Shown one piece after another: positions 19,409 through 27,121 of a DNA stretch of 64,000 nt. Source of the stretch: Blautia wexlerae. GTDB taxonomy: Bacteria; Bacillota; Clostridia; Lachnospirales; Lachnospiraceae. The notes beneath the pieces are model-generated. The model had not been told where the DNA came from, ran no database searches, and was given only the letters and a program-made list of their open reading frames with translations. The translations under genes and the position numbers were made by a program. The first letter of the stretch is position 1. Every line of letters begins with the position of its first letter. The DNA is taken from assembly GCF_013300825.1 (NCBI RefSeq), contig NZ_JAAIMY010000008.1, forward strand, positions 46,568 to 110,567. The letters run 5' to 3'.

Positions 19409-19897
19409 ATGAGATATCACAATATTACCAAGGACGATATGCTTAATGGCGACGGACTTCGCGTAGTGCTCTGGGTGGCGGGATGCAATCACTGCTGCCC
19501 GGAGTGCCAGAATCCTGTCACCTGGGATCCAAACGGCGGACTGCCTTTTACCGGGGCGGAACGCGCAGAGATTTATGAGGAGCTGGACAAGGATTATGTG
19601 AGCGGAATCACATTTTCCGGCGGAGATCCGCTGCACCCGGCAAATATCACTGAGGTAACAGCCTTTGCGAAGGAGATCAGAAAAAGATATCCGGGCAAGA
19701 CCATCTGGCTTTATACGGGTTTTCGCTGGGAGGAAATCTGCAAAGAAGAGATCGTGCGTTATCTGGATGTCTGCGTAGACGGTGAATTTGAGGTGGACAA
19801 GAAAGAACTTTCCCTTAAATGGAAAGGTTCCAGCAATCAGAGAGTGATCGATGTTCCCAAAACTCTTCATGAAGGAAAAGTCGTATTGCATAAATAA
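19409..19897 (+). CDS. nrdG: Anaerobic ribonucleotide reductase activating protein
   Basis: Radical-SAM activase that installs the glycyl radical on the class III ribonucleotide reductase NrdD. 162 residues, normal length. The cluster motif CNHCCPEC fits CX3CX2C, and FSGGDPLHP follows. It begins only 6 nt after pnp with no strong ribosome site apart from purines at the pnp end, so it is probably translated by coupling. No nrdD is in the window, which is unusual because the two are commonly adjacent. Confidence 0.93.
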   Translation: MRYHNITKDDMLNGDGLRVVLWVAGCNHCCPECQNPVTWDPNGGLPFTGAERAEIYEELDKDYVSGITFSGGDPLHPANITEVTAFAKEIRKRYPGKTIWLYTGFRWEEICKEEIVRYLDVCVDGEFEVDKKELSLKWKGSSNQRVIDVPKTLHEGKVVLHK

Positions 19898-19908
19898 GAA
19901 ATATACAG

Positions 19909-19949
19909 GCAGTTCAAGTATGCGACAGGTGTACCTGAACTGCTTTTTT
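19909..19949 (+). terminator. pnp-nrdG terminator
   Basis: GCAGTTCA (19909-19916) pairs with TGAACTGC (19936-19943), followed by TTTTTT. Confidence 0.85.
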
Positions 19950-19978
19950 ACTGAATCAGTCAGTGATGATCACAAAAT

Positions 19979-20021
19979 ATTCAGCTATGAGTGTACTGCG
20001 AAGCAGGAGTGTTAGCTTTGC
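19979..20021 (+). repeat. Intergenic repeat, partial copy E (upstream of dut)
   Basis: Contains ATTCAGCTATGAGT (compare ATTCAATTATGAGT in the 20745 copy) and TACTGCGAAGCAG (compare TACTGCGGAGCAG), in swapped order. The region can fold as TGCGAAGC (19997-20004) with GCTTTGCA (20014-20021), just ahead of the dut ribosome site. Confidence 0.4.
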
Positions 20022-20045
20022 ATGACCAGACAGGAGGAAAAACAG

Positions 20046-20558
20046 ATGAAACGAATCGCGAAATTTCATAAAGTAAGCAAAGAACGCTTCACAGCAGACT
20101 GGATTGATACCTTCGCACAGTCTCAGGAAGAAGCAGAGAAAGTATATGAAGCTATCCGTCTGCCGAAGAGAGCGACAGCAGGAAGTGCCGGCTATGACTT
20201 CTTTGCACCGGCAGAATTTACTCTGAAACCAGGCGAAACAGTAAAGATTCCGACAGGAATCCGGGTGGAAATGCAGCCGGAATGGGTATTGAAATGCTAC
20301 CCGAGAAGCGGACTTGGGTTCAAATACCGTCTTCAGCTCAACAACACCGTTGGTATTATTGACAGTGATTATTTCTACTCGGATAATGAAGGGCATATTT
20401 TTTCCAAAATTACAAATGATTCCAATGAAAACAAAACTTTGACAATTCCGGCAGATACAGGCTTCATGCAGGGAATCTTTGTAGAGTATGGAATCACGGT
20501 AGATGATGATGCTACAGAAATCCGCAATGGTGGATTTGGAAGTACTACTGCGAAATAG
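20046..20558 (+). CDS. dut: dUTP diphosphatase, trimeric dUTPase family
   Basis: Hydrolyses dUTP to dUMP, keeping uracil out of DNA. 170 residues from ATG 20046, with CAGGAGG 10 nt upstream. Motif 1 AGSAGYDF (Asp51), motif 2 PRSGLG (86-91), motif 3 VGIIDSDY with catalytic Asp106, and motif 5 NGGFGSTT are present. Motif 4, normally GDRIAQ, reads DTGFMQG, and the protein carries an N-terminal extension of about 35 residues and an insert after motif 3. This is a divergent but apparently active subgroup; related dCTP deaminase activity is less likely. Confidence 0.85.
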   Translation: MKRIAKFHKVSKERFTADWIDTFAQSQEEAEKVYEAIRLPKRATAGSAGYDFFAPAEFTLKPGETVKIPTGIRVEMQPEWVLKCYPRSGLGFKYRLQLNNTVGIIDSDYFYSDNEGHIFSKITNDSNENKTLTIPADTGFMQGIFVEYGITVDDDATEIRNGGFGSTTAK

Positions 20559-20633
20559 TTGGAAAAAGAAATGTAATGTTTTGGCGGAGCATATTTCACA
20601 AAGTTTATAGATGAAATCAGAGCCAGAATGTAA

Positions 20634-20687
20634 AAAAAGTAGAACATAGGGAAGAATCTGAGATTTTTACTTTACGTTCTGCTTTTT
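20634..20687 (+). terminator. dut terminator overlapping the fabV promoter
   Basis: AAAAAGTAGAAC (20634-20645) pairs with GTTCTGCTTTTT (20676-20687), 12 bp with one G-U. Its 3' arm covers the spacer of the fabV promoter. Confidence 0.6.
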
Positions 20688-20699
20688 CTTTGCTATAAT
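20671..20699 (+). promoter_or_regulatory. fabV promoter
   Basis: TTTACG (20671-20676), 17-nt spacer, TATAAT (20694-20699) with an extended -10 TGC. The leader of about 145 nt contains an intergenic repeat. Confidence 0.7.
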
Positions 20700-20744
20700 A
20701 TTTTGAGATTCAAAATATTTGCAATACATACAATTCAAGCGTAT

Positions 20745-20821
20745 ATACTGCGGAGCAGTTATTCAATTATGAGTAAGTAACCAAGCGGATGATTTTATCC
20801 GCTTGACTAAAAAATATCAGG
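20745..20821 (+). repeat. Intergenic repeat, copy A (fabV leader)
   Basis: Two small hairpins in tandem: ACTGC-GGA-GCAGT (20747-20759), then GCGGAT-GATTTT-ATCCGC (20785-20802), joined by TATTCAATTATGAGTAAG and followed by TTGACTAAAAAAT. It matches copy B (39544-39610) over its whole length with few differences, and copy C in the second half. Confidence 0.65.
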
Positions 20822-20849
20822 CAAAGAAATAAATTCAGGGAGAAAAGTT

Positions 20850-22034
20850 ATGATCATCGAGCCAAAAGTAAGAGAATATATCTGCACAACCGCACATCCA
20901 CAGGGATGTGCAGAGAGTGTGCGCAATCAGGCAGATTACGCCTGTAAACAGGGAACGGTAAACGGAACAAAAAAAGCACTGATCATCGGATGTTCTACAG
21001 GCTACGGTCTCGCATCACGAATCTGCGCACTGGAAAACTGCGGTGCGGACACCCTTGGGATTATGTTTGAACGTCAGGCAAATGGCAGAAGAACAGCGAC
21101 ACCGGGATGGTACAACACTGCGGAATTTCATCGCCTGGCAGCAAAAAAAGGTGCCTATGCCAAGACTGTCAACGGAGATGCTTTTTCAAAAGAAATCAAA
21201 GATAAAGCTATTGAGCTGATCAAAAAAGATCTGGGAAAGGTGGATCTGGTAGTTTACAGTCTGGCAGCGCCAAGACGTACAGATGCTGAAGGAAAAACCT
21301 GGTCCTCCTGCCTGAAGACTACAGGTGAGGCTTTCACAGAAAAGAGTCTTGATCTGCGAAACAATGAGATTGCAGAGAAAACAGTAGAACCGGCTACTGA
21401 AGAAGAGGTTTTAAGCACAGTCAAAGTTATGGGTGGCGAAGACTGGGCGGATTGGATTGATGCGCTGAAAGCAGCAGATGTACTGACTGAGAATGCAGTA
21501 ACTGTAGCATATTCCTATATCGGACCGGAACTTACTTATCCAATTTACTATCACGGAACCATCGGAACTGCCAAACAGCATTTGCAGAAAACAATGTCTG
21601 AGATCAACCAGGCACACCCGGATGTCCGTGCGGTAATATCAGTAAATAAAGGACTCGTAACTCAGGCAAGTGCAGCAATTCCGGTTGTGCCGCTGTATTT
21701 CGCAATCCTCTATAAAGTAATGAAGAAAGTCGGAAATCATGAAAACTGCATTCAGCAGATTGCCAGACTCTTTACACAGAAACTCTACACACCAACAGGT
21801 TTCCGGACAGATGAGAATGGTTTCATTCGTATGGATGATTACGAACTGACACCGGAGATTCAGGAAGAAGTAAAAAAATGCTGGAAAGCAGTTACTACAG
21901 ACACTGTAAAGGAATATTGCGATATTGATGGCTATTGGGAAGATTTCTATCATATGTTTGGATTCCGATATGAAGATATCGACTATACTCAGGATGTGGA
22001 TGCTGATGTAGAAATTGATGGAGTTGTAATGTAA
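20850..22034 (+). CDS. fabV: Trans-2-enoyl-ACP/CoA reductase FabV
   Basis: NAD(P)H-dependent enoyl reductase, last step of fatty-acid elongation or reduction of crotonyl-CoA-type substrates. 394 residues, normal for FabV/TER. Nucleotide-binding GCSTGYGLASR near the N-terminus, DLVVYSLAAPRRTD, and the FabV-specific Y-X8-K active site at Tyr233/Lys242 (YYHGTIGTAK). The gene stands alone, outside any fab cluster. FabV enzymes are naturally insensitive to triclosan. Whether it serves ACP or CoA substrates cannot be read from the sequence. Confidence 0.94.
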   Translation: MIIEPKVREYICTTAHPQGCAESVRNQADYACKQGTVNGTKKALIIGCSTGYGLASRICALENCGADTLGIMFERQANGRRTATPGWYNTAEFHRLAAKKGAYAKTVNGDAFSKEIKDKAIELIKKDLGKVDLVVYSLAAPRRTDAEGKTWSSCLKTTGEAFTEKSLDLRNNEIAEKTVEPATEEEVLSTVKVMGGEDWADWIDALKAADVLTENAVTVAYSYIGPELTYPIYYHGTIGTAKQHLQKTMSEINQAHPDVRAVISVNKGLVTQASAAIPVVPLYFAILYKVMKKVGNHENCIQQIARLFTQKLYTPTGFRTDENGFIRMDDYELTPEIQEEVKKCWKAVTTDTVKEYCDIDGYWEDFYHMFGFRYEDIDYTQDVDADVEIDGVVM

Positions 22035-22035
22035 T

Positions 22036-22102
22036 AAAAAATTCTCTCTTAACAAATGATCATGAAGTATATCAGTTCATAAATGTTAAGAGAGAATTTT
22101 TT
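22036..22102. terminator. Bidirectional terminator between fabV and the DUF6062-like gene
   Basis: A perfect 19-bp inverted repeat (22036-22054 with 22084-22102), A-rich on the left and T-rich on the right, placed exactly between convergent genes. Confidence 0.92.
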
Positions 22103-22865
22103 ATTTTGCCTTATGCACCGGATCTGCCGGGTATCCGCTACGAAGCTTCTGCATCCCACGCTGGAGAGCATCTTTGGAGTTTTTCCAGTCAGCATCCTTA
22201 TTCCTGTAATCAAACTTATCCGATAGCCATACCAGATCGTCTTCCATACGCTGAAAGTTTTCATCCATCAGCTTAAACATAGCAGGATAAAACGCAGCCT
22301 TTTCTTTATCATTCAGATACTTATCCGCACCGTCGCACAGAATTCCGAAGTGATGCAGACAGAAGCCTTTACTGCGCAGAATTTTACTCTTAAATTCATT
22401 ATCCTGCCGATACAGCCAGAAAAAAGTTTCCACATACCGCTTGAAGGTATCATCAATATTCTGACAGATAAAACAACTGCAATCCTTAGAAGCAGTCCAT
22501 GCAGCAATCGGATTCTTATCTGTGCTGGAATCTGAACGGCGGAAACGCGCGAGAATCGAGGATTTTCCGGGCGAAAAAGAATCAAACTGCTTTTTCATCT
22601 CTTCCCGAAGTTTATGATAATGAGTCTGAAGGATTAATGCATTCCCAAGAGTATTCCCATAATCAAACATTTTCTTCATATGTACCCTGCAAAATCCCGC
22701 CTTATCCGTCTGATCCCGGATGTCACTTTCCATATAAGAAGAACTGTTTCCCAGCACAAAATCCAGCGAGTTCTGCTCCAGTTCCCGTTCAATAAAACAG
22801 AAAGGACACTCGTCACTGGCATTTACCGCATCATTAAGTGGAATGGTATATAACTTTTCTTTCAT
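22101..22865 (-). CDS. DUF6062-like cysteine-containing protein
   Basis: 254 residues starting at ATG 22865; a GGAG nine nt upstream supports this over ATG 22880. No enzyme motif is recognised. The N-terminus MKEKLYTIPLNDAVN and the paired cysteines CPFC (20 and 23) and CSCFIC (about residue 128-133), with CRVHMKK and CLHHFG, match what I recall of DUF6062 proteins of Lachnospiraceae. The Cys/His pairs could bind a metal or be redox-active. Monocistronic, with its 3' end in the shared terminator. Function unknown. Confidence 0.7.
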   Translation of the reverse strand: MKEKLYTIPLNDAVNASDECPFCFIERELEQNSLDFVLGNSSSYMESDIRDQTDKAGFCRVHMKKMFDYGNTLGNALILQTHYHKLREEMKKQFDSFSPGKSSILARFRRSDSSTDKNPIAAWTASKDCSCFICQNIDDTFKRYVETFFWLYRQDNEFKSKILRSKGFCLHHFGILCDGADKYLNDKEKAAFYPAMFKLMDENFQRMEDDLVWLSDKFDYRNKDADWKNSKDALQRGMQKLRSGYPADPVHKAK

Positions 22866-22990
22866 TTCTATATACTCCATACATCATAGTTTCTGTTCCC
22901 TTTATTGTGCATAGAATTCCCGGGAATGTCAAGCAGAAGATTTCCTGTTACTGTAAACGGAGTGAACAGTAATGATTTTTTTTTGCAGAG

Positions 22991-23020
22991 TTGATTCAGA
23001 AAAGGGCAGTATGCTATTAT
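22991..23020 (+). promoter_or_regulatory. Beta-mannosidase promoter
   Basis: TTGATT (22991-22996) and TATTAT (23015-23020) with an 18-nt spacer. Just upstream, TTACTGT and ACAGTAA (about 22950-22971) form a small hairpin carrying the GTGAACAGT motif. Confidence 0.5.
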
Positions 23021-23074
23021 ATATATAGCTGAATGCAAACATATGTAAAAAATAATCAAAGGGGGATAAGACAA

Positions 23075-25540
23075 ATGATAAAATTACAGCTTCATGAAAA
23101 CTGGCAGTTGTGCAATATCAGACAACTGGACTGGATTCCGGCACAGGTTCCGGGGGATATTTATGCGGCACTTCTTAAGAACGGAAAGATGCCGGATCCG
23201 TTCTTTGGGGATAATGAATATCAGGCGAAAGCACTGATGGAGGAGGACTATGAATACAAAACGGTATTTAATTATGAAGAAACGCAGTTTAAAGATTGTC
23301 AGGAAGTGATCCTGAGATTTGACGGGATTGATACGATTGCGGATATCTATCTGAATGGATGTTGTCTTGGAAAAGTTGATAACATGCACAGAATCTGGGA
23401 ATTTCCGGTAGGAGAGCTGCTTGAAAACGGCAAAAATACCTTACGTGTTATCATCCGCTCTCCGTTGAAATTCATGGCAGAGGCATTTAAGAAATATAAA
23501 AACAGGGGAAATGAAGACACAGTTGAAGGATTTATGCATCTGCGCAAAGCTCACTATATGTGCGGCTGGGACTGGGGCGCATGTCTGCCGGATGGAGGTA
23601 TCTTCCGTCCTGTAACACTTCTGGGAATTGAAACTGCCAGACTGGACAGCGTGTATATCCGTCAGGTACATGAGGATGGCAAAGTACTGCTGGTTCCGGA
23701 AGTAGATGTGGAGACTGTCGATGAGGAAGAGAGTGAAGCAGATGGGTATGAAGGTGCACAGGCACTGGAATATCAGGTGACTGTAACTGCACCGGATGGA
23801 ACAAAAACTATATGGGATGACTGTCCGGATGAAATTGAGATTGAAAATCCGCAGCTCTGGTGGCCAAATGGACTGGGAGAACAGCCGTTATATCAGGTGC
23901 AGGTAGACCTGAAGACAGGAGATAAGATCGTGGACACCTGGTGCAGAAAGATCGGTCTTCGTACGCTGACCATGCATGTAGAGAAAGATCAGTGGGGCGA
24001 GAGCTTTGCTCATGAAGTAAACGGTTATCAGGTATTTGCCATGGGCGCTGACTATATCCCTGAGGACAATCTTCTGCAGAGAACATCCAGAGAACGTACC
24101 AGAGAATTACTTCTTCAGTGCAAGAGAGCGAACTTTAATACAGTACGTGTCTGGGGTGGCGGCTATTATCCTGAGGACTGGTTCTTTGATCTTTGTGATG
24201 AACTGGGGCTGATGGTATGGCAAGACTTTATGTTTGCATGCTCTGTCTATGAATTGACACCGGAGTTTGAGGCAAATATCCGTCAGGAGTTTATTGATAA
24301 TATCAAACGTCTCCGTCATCATGCATCCCTTGCCCTGTGGTGCGGAAACAATGAGATGGAAATGTTTGTAAAGCAGGGCACCTGGGTGACAAAGCCGACA
24401 GAAGTGAGAGATTATCTGTTTATGTATGAGCGCATTATTCCGGAAGTACTCAGCGAATACGATCCGGATACCTTCTACTGGCCTGCAAGCCCGTCATCAG
24501 GTGGTTCCTTTGATGAACCCAATGATCCGAACCGCGGAGATGTGCATTACTGGGAAGTATGGCATGGTAATAAGCCATTTTCAGAATATCGTAAATATTT
24601 CTTCAGATATGCATCTGAGTTTGGTTTTCAGTCATTCCCGTCTGTAAAAACGCTTGAAACAGTAACAGATGATCCGAGAGAATTGAATCCATTTTCTTAT
24701 GTGATGGAGAAACATCAGAGAAATTACGGAGGAAATGGAAAAATTGCCAAATACATGCAGGCAGCATACCGTTATCCTGAGAACTTCAGCGATTTTGTTT
24801 ATGCATCCCAGCTTCTTCAGGCAGATGGAATCCGTTATGGAGTCGAACATTACCGCAGAAACCGGGGACGCTGTATGGGTGCAATTTACTGGCAGTTAAA
24901 TGACTGCTGGCCTGTTATTTCCTGGTCATCCATTGATTATTACGGACGTTGGAAAGCGCTTCATTATTATGCGAAGAGATTCTTTGCACCTGTGATGCTT
25001 TCCTGTGAGGAGCAGAGCTGGATGACAGTGGAAGCGGATATGAACCGTCAGCATTTTGAATTTGAAAAATCCATCCGTCTGAATGTGACCAATGAAACGC
25101 TGGATGCTCACAGGGTTCTGGTGAAATGGGCAGTGCGAAAGACAGATGCCACAATTCTGAGGGAGGAAGAACAGTGGCTGGAAGTACCGGCATTGTCTGC
25201 TGTATGGATGGATAAGGTCGAACTTCCCCAGATTGACTGTTTTAATGAATATGTAAGTTATGAGGCATGGGAAAATGATCAGATTATTTCTCAGGGAACT
25301 GTGATCTTTTCCTATCCGAAATACTTCCGCTATCTGAATCCCGGACTGACTGTGCGCGTAGACGGAGATGAGATAGTTGTTAAGGCAGAAGCATATGCAA
25401 AGAGTGTGGAAATCCGGAATGAGAATGATGATCTGATTCTTGAAGATAATTATTTTGACATGAATGCAGGAGAATACAGAGTGAAGATACTTGATGGAAA
25501 GCCGGATGGACTGAAAGTGCGCAGTGTTTATGATATATAA
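23075..25540 (+). CDS. GH2 beta-mannosidase
   Basis: Cytoplasmic exo-glycosidase removing beta-linked mannose from manno-oligosaccharides or N-glycan cores. 821 residues from ATG 23075 (AAGGGGG 9 nt upstream); no signal peptide. Domains: N-terminal jelly-roll (about 1-190), Ig-like sandwich, TIM barrel (about 290-600) and C-terminal sandwiches. The barrel shows FNTVRVWGGGYYPED, acid/base Glu427 in WCGNNEME and nucleophile Glu515 in SEFGFQSFP, as in GH2 mannosidases. No transporter or regulator is next to it, so substrate uptake must be encoded elsewhere. Confidence 0.93.
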   Translation: MIKLQLHENWQLCNIRQLDWIPAQVPGDIYAALLKNGKMPDPFFGDNEYQAKALMEEDYEYKTVFNYEETQFKDCQEVILRFDGIDTIADIYLNGCCLGKVDNMHRIWEFPVGELLENGKNTLRVIIRSPLKFMAEAFKKYKNRGNEDTVEGFMHLRKAHYMCGWDWGACLPDGGIFRPVTLLGIETARLDSVYIRQVHEDGKVLLVPEVDVETVDEEESEADGYEGAQALEYQVTVTAPDGTKTIWDDCPDEIEIENPQLWWPNGLGEQPLYQVQVDLKTGDKIVDTWCRKIGLRTLTMHVEKDQWGESFAHEVNGYQVFAMGADYIPEDNLLQRTSRERTRELLLQCKRANFNTVRVWGGGYYPEDWFFDLCDELGLMVWQDFMFACSVYELTPEFEANIRQEFIDNIKRLRHHASLALWCGNNEMEMFVKQGTWVTKPTEVRDYLFMYERIIPEVLSEYDPDTFYWPASPSSGGSFDEPNDPNRGDVHYWEVWHGNKPFSEYRKYFFRYASEFGFQSFPSVKTLETVTDDPRELNPFSYVMEKHQRNYGGNGKIAKYMQAAYRYPENFSDFVYASQLLQADGIRYGVEHYRRNRGRCMGAIYWQLNDCWPVISWSSIDYYGRWKALHYYAKRFFAPVMLSCEEQSWMTVEADMNRQHFEFEKSIRLNVTNETLDAHRVLVKWAVRKTDATILREEEQWLEVPALSAVWMDKVELPQIDCFNEYVSYEAWENDQIISQGTVIFSYPKYFRYLNPGLTVRVDGDEIVVKAEAYAKSVEIRNENDDLILEDNYFDMNAGEYRVKILDGKPDGLKVRSVYDI

Positions 25541-25629
25541 CCTTTATTCATAGTAGTATTTATGGCAGTTTGCGACGCTTTATAGTAATCCTCTTATATA
25601 CATAATTTACGGGGAGCGCTATAAGATAA

Positions 25630-25678
25630 AAAATAAGAACCATCACACATTTTATGAAATGATGATGGTTCTTATTTT
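25630..25678. terminator. Bidirectional terminator
   Basis: AAAATAAGAACCATCA (25630-25645) pairs perfectly with 25663-25678, A-rich then T-rich, between the convergent beta-mannosidase and DUF1292 genes. Confidence 0.9.
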
Positions 25679-25706
25679 AGTCTTACATATGAAATTCTTT
25701 AACAGA

Positions 25707-26084
25707 TCAATCAATCTTCTCCATAGAATCTTTTGCGTTCTGGAGAACTGTGTCAAAAGCAACTGCGGCTTTTGCGTATTCTTCATCGCTTTCGATGTTG
25801 GAAAGCATCGGCTCACCGCTCTCAGTACGGGCAAATGTGTAGAGATAAACCTCGCCGCTTTCATTCTGACCGTTCTCATCAAGTGGGAGAAGTGCGATAT
25901 ATTCCTTTGCATCTACCGGGAAAACGGTGAGAATTGCACATTCTACCTCTGTATCGTCTTCCATGGTAAGGGTGATTGTCTTGTGGTTTTCAACAGGATC
26001 GCATCCGCCGGCTGAATTGCATCCACCACCGCAGGAAGCGCAGTCACTCGGGTTACATCCGCCAGCTGTAAATTCGTCACTCAT
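25707..26084 (-). CDS. DUF1292 protein with a cysteine-rich N-terminus
   Basis: 125 residues; GAGGA precedes the start. The C-terminal 90 residues match DUF1292: ITLTMEDDTEVECAILTVFPVDAKEYIALLPL and VYLYTFARTE. The first 30 residues contain CNPSDCASCGGGCNSAGGC, six cysteines in a Gly-rich stretch that is additional to the usual domain and could hold a metal. DUF1292 proteins are small cytoplasmic proteins of Firmicutes without a settled function. Transcribed alone. Confidence 0.85.
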   Translation of the reverse strand: MSDEFTAGGCNPSDCASCGGGCNSAGGCDPVENHKTITLTMEDDTEVECAILTVFPVDAKEYIALLPLDENGQNESGEVYLYTFARTESGEPMLSNIESDEEYAKAAVAFDTVLQNAKDSMEKID

Positions 26085-26215
26085 TTTATATTCCTCATTC
26101 TTTCTTATTTATCAGGGACTATGTTTATCTGATGTCAGTTCATTGTAGCAGAAACCGGAAAAAAATGCAATGAGCAGAAACCGGAGAAAAAGAGGTTTTT
26201 TACAGTCATGAAACG

Positions 26216-26224
26216 TGCTATAAT
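26216..26224 (+). promoter_or_regulatory. exoA promoter (extended -10)
   Basis: TGCTATAAT with a poor T-rich -35 (26196-26201) 17 nt upstream. Start expected near 26231. Confidence 0.6.
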
Positions 26225-26302
26225 AGACCAGAAGCGTTCAGGGGAGAATCGTTAGCAAATGCTGAACAGGGCTAATAAGAAAACAAAGGGGATCAGTTGA
26301 TT

Positions 26303-27058
26303 ATGAAATTAATCTCATGGAATGTAAATGGTATACGTGCATGCATTGGCAAAGGGTTTGAAGAGAGCTTTGCAGCACTTAATGCGGATATTTTCTGCCT
26401 GCAGGAAACGAAATGCCAGCAGGGGCAGGTGAAGCTGGAACTTCCGGGATATTATCAGTATTGGAATTATGCCAACAGACGGGGATATTCCGGAACTGCT
26501 GTTTTTACAAAGAAAGAGCCACTGTCTGTGGCGTATGGAATTGGAATTGAGGAACATGACAAAGAAGGGCGTGTGATCACCCTGGAATATGAAAAATTTT
26601 ATCTGGTGACTGTATATACACCAAATTCCCAGAGTGAACTGCGCAGACTGGAATACCGTATGCACTGGGAAGAGGATTTTCTGGCATACTTGTTGAAATT
26701 GCAGGAAAGTAAGCCTGTGATCTGCTGCGGGGATTTCAATGTGGCACATCAGGAGATCGACCTGAAGAATCCTAAGACCAACCGGAAAAATGCCGGATTT
26801 ACAGATGAAGAGAGAGCATGCTTTGGTAAGGTGCTGGAGAGTGGATTTATCGATACATTCCGTTATTTTTATCCGGATGTAGAGGGCAGATATTCCTGGT
26901 GGTCTTACAGATTTAAAGCAAGAGAGAAGAATGCAGGGTGGAGAATTGACTATTTTATCACGTCTCCACAGTTGAAGGATAAGCTTGAAGGCGCAGAAAT
27001 CCATTCTGAAATTATGGGTTCCGATCATTGTCCGGTAGAACTTCAGATTACATTATAG
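26303..27058 (+). CDS. exoA: Exodeoxyribonuclease III / AP endonuclease
   Basis: Cleaves DNA at abasic sites in base-excision repair. 251 residues from ATG 26303 with AAGGGG 11 nt upstream; a TTG at 26297 is too close to that site. Motifs of the EEP fold: WNVNGIRA, LQETK with metal-binding Glu35, YTPNS, GDFNVAH, WRIDYF and the terminal SDHCPV. The downstream gene follows 63 nt later and may be co-transcribed. Confidence 0.95.
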   Translation: MKLISWNVNGIRACIGKGFEESFAALNADIFCLQETKCQQGQVKLELPGYYQYWNYANRRGYSGTAVFTKKEPLSVAYGIGIEEHDKEGRVITLEYEKFYLVTVYTPNSQSELRRLEYRMHWEEDFLAYLLKLQESKPVICCGDFNVAHQEIDLKNPKTNRKNAGFTDEERACFGKVLESGFIDTFRYFYPDVEGRYSWWSYRFKAREKNAGWRIDYFITSPQLKDKLEGAEIHSEIMGSDHCPVELQITL

Positions 27059-27121
27059 CGTTGTATAGTGTTTCTGAAAAGTGTAATGAGCAACAAGAAA
27101 AAATATGAAGGAGAGAAAGAG

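Noticed and set aside
18533..19891. A long open frame (452 codons) on the minus strand across pnp and nrdG
   Set aside because: It lies antisense to two well-conserved genes, has no ribosome site or family features and reads as a composition shadow rich in Cys, Asp and Ile.
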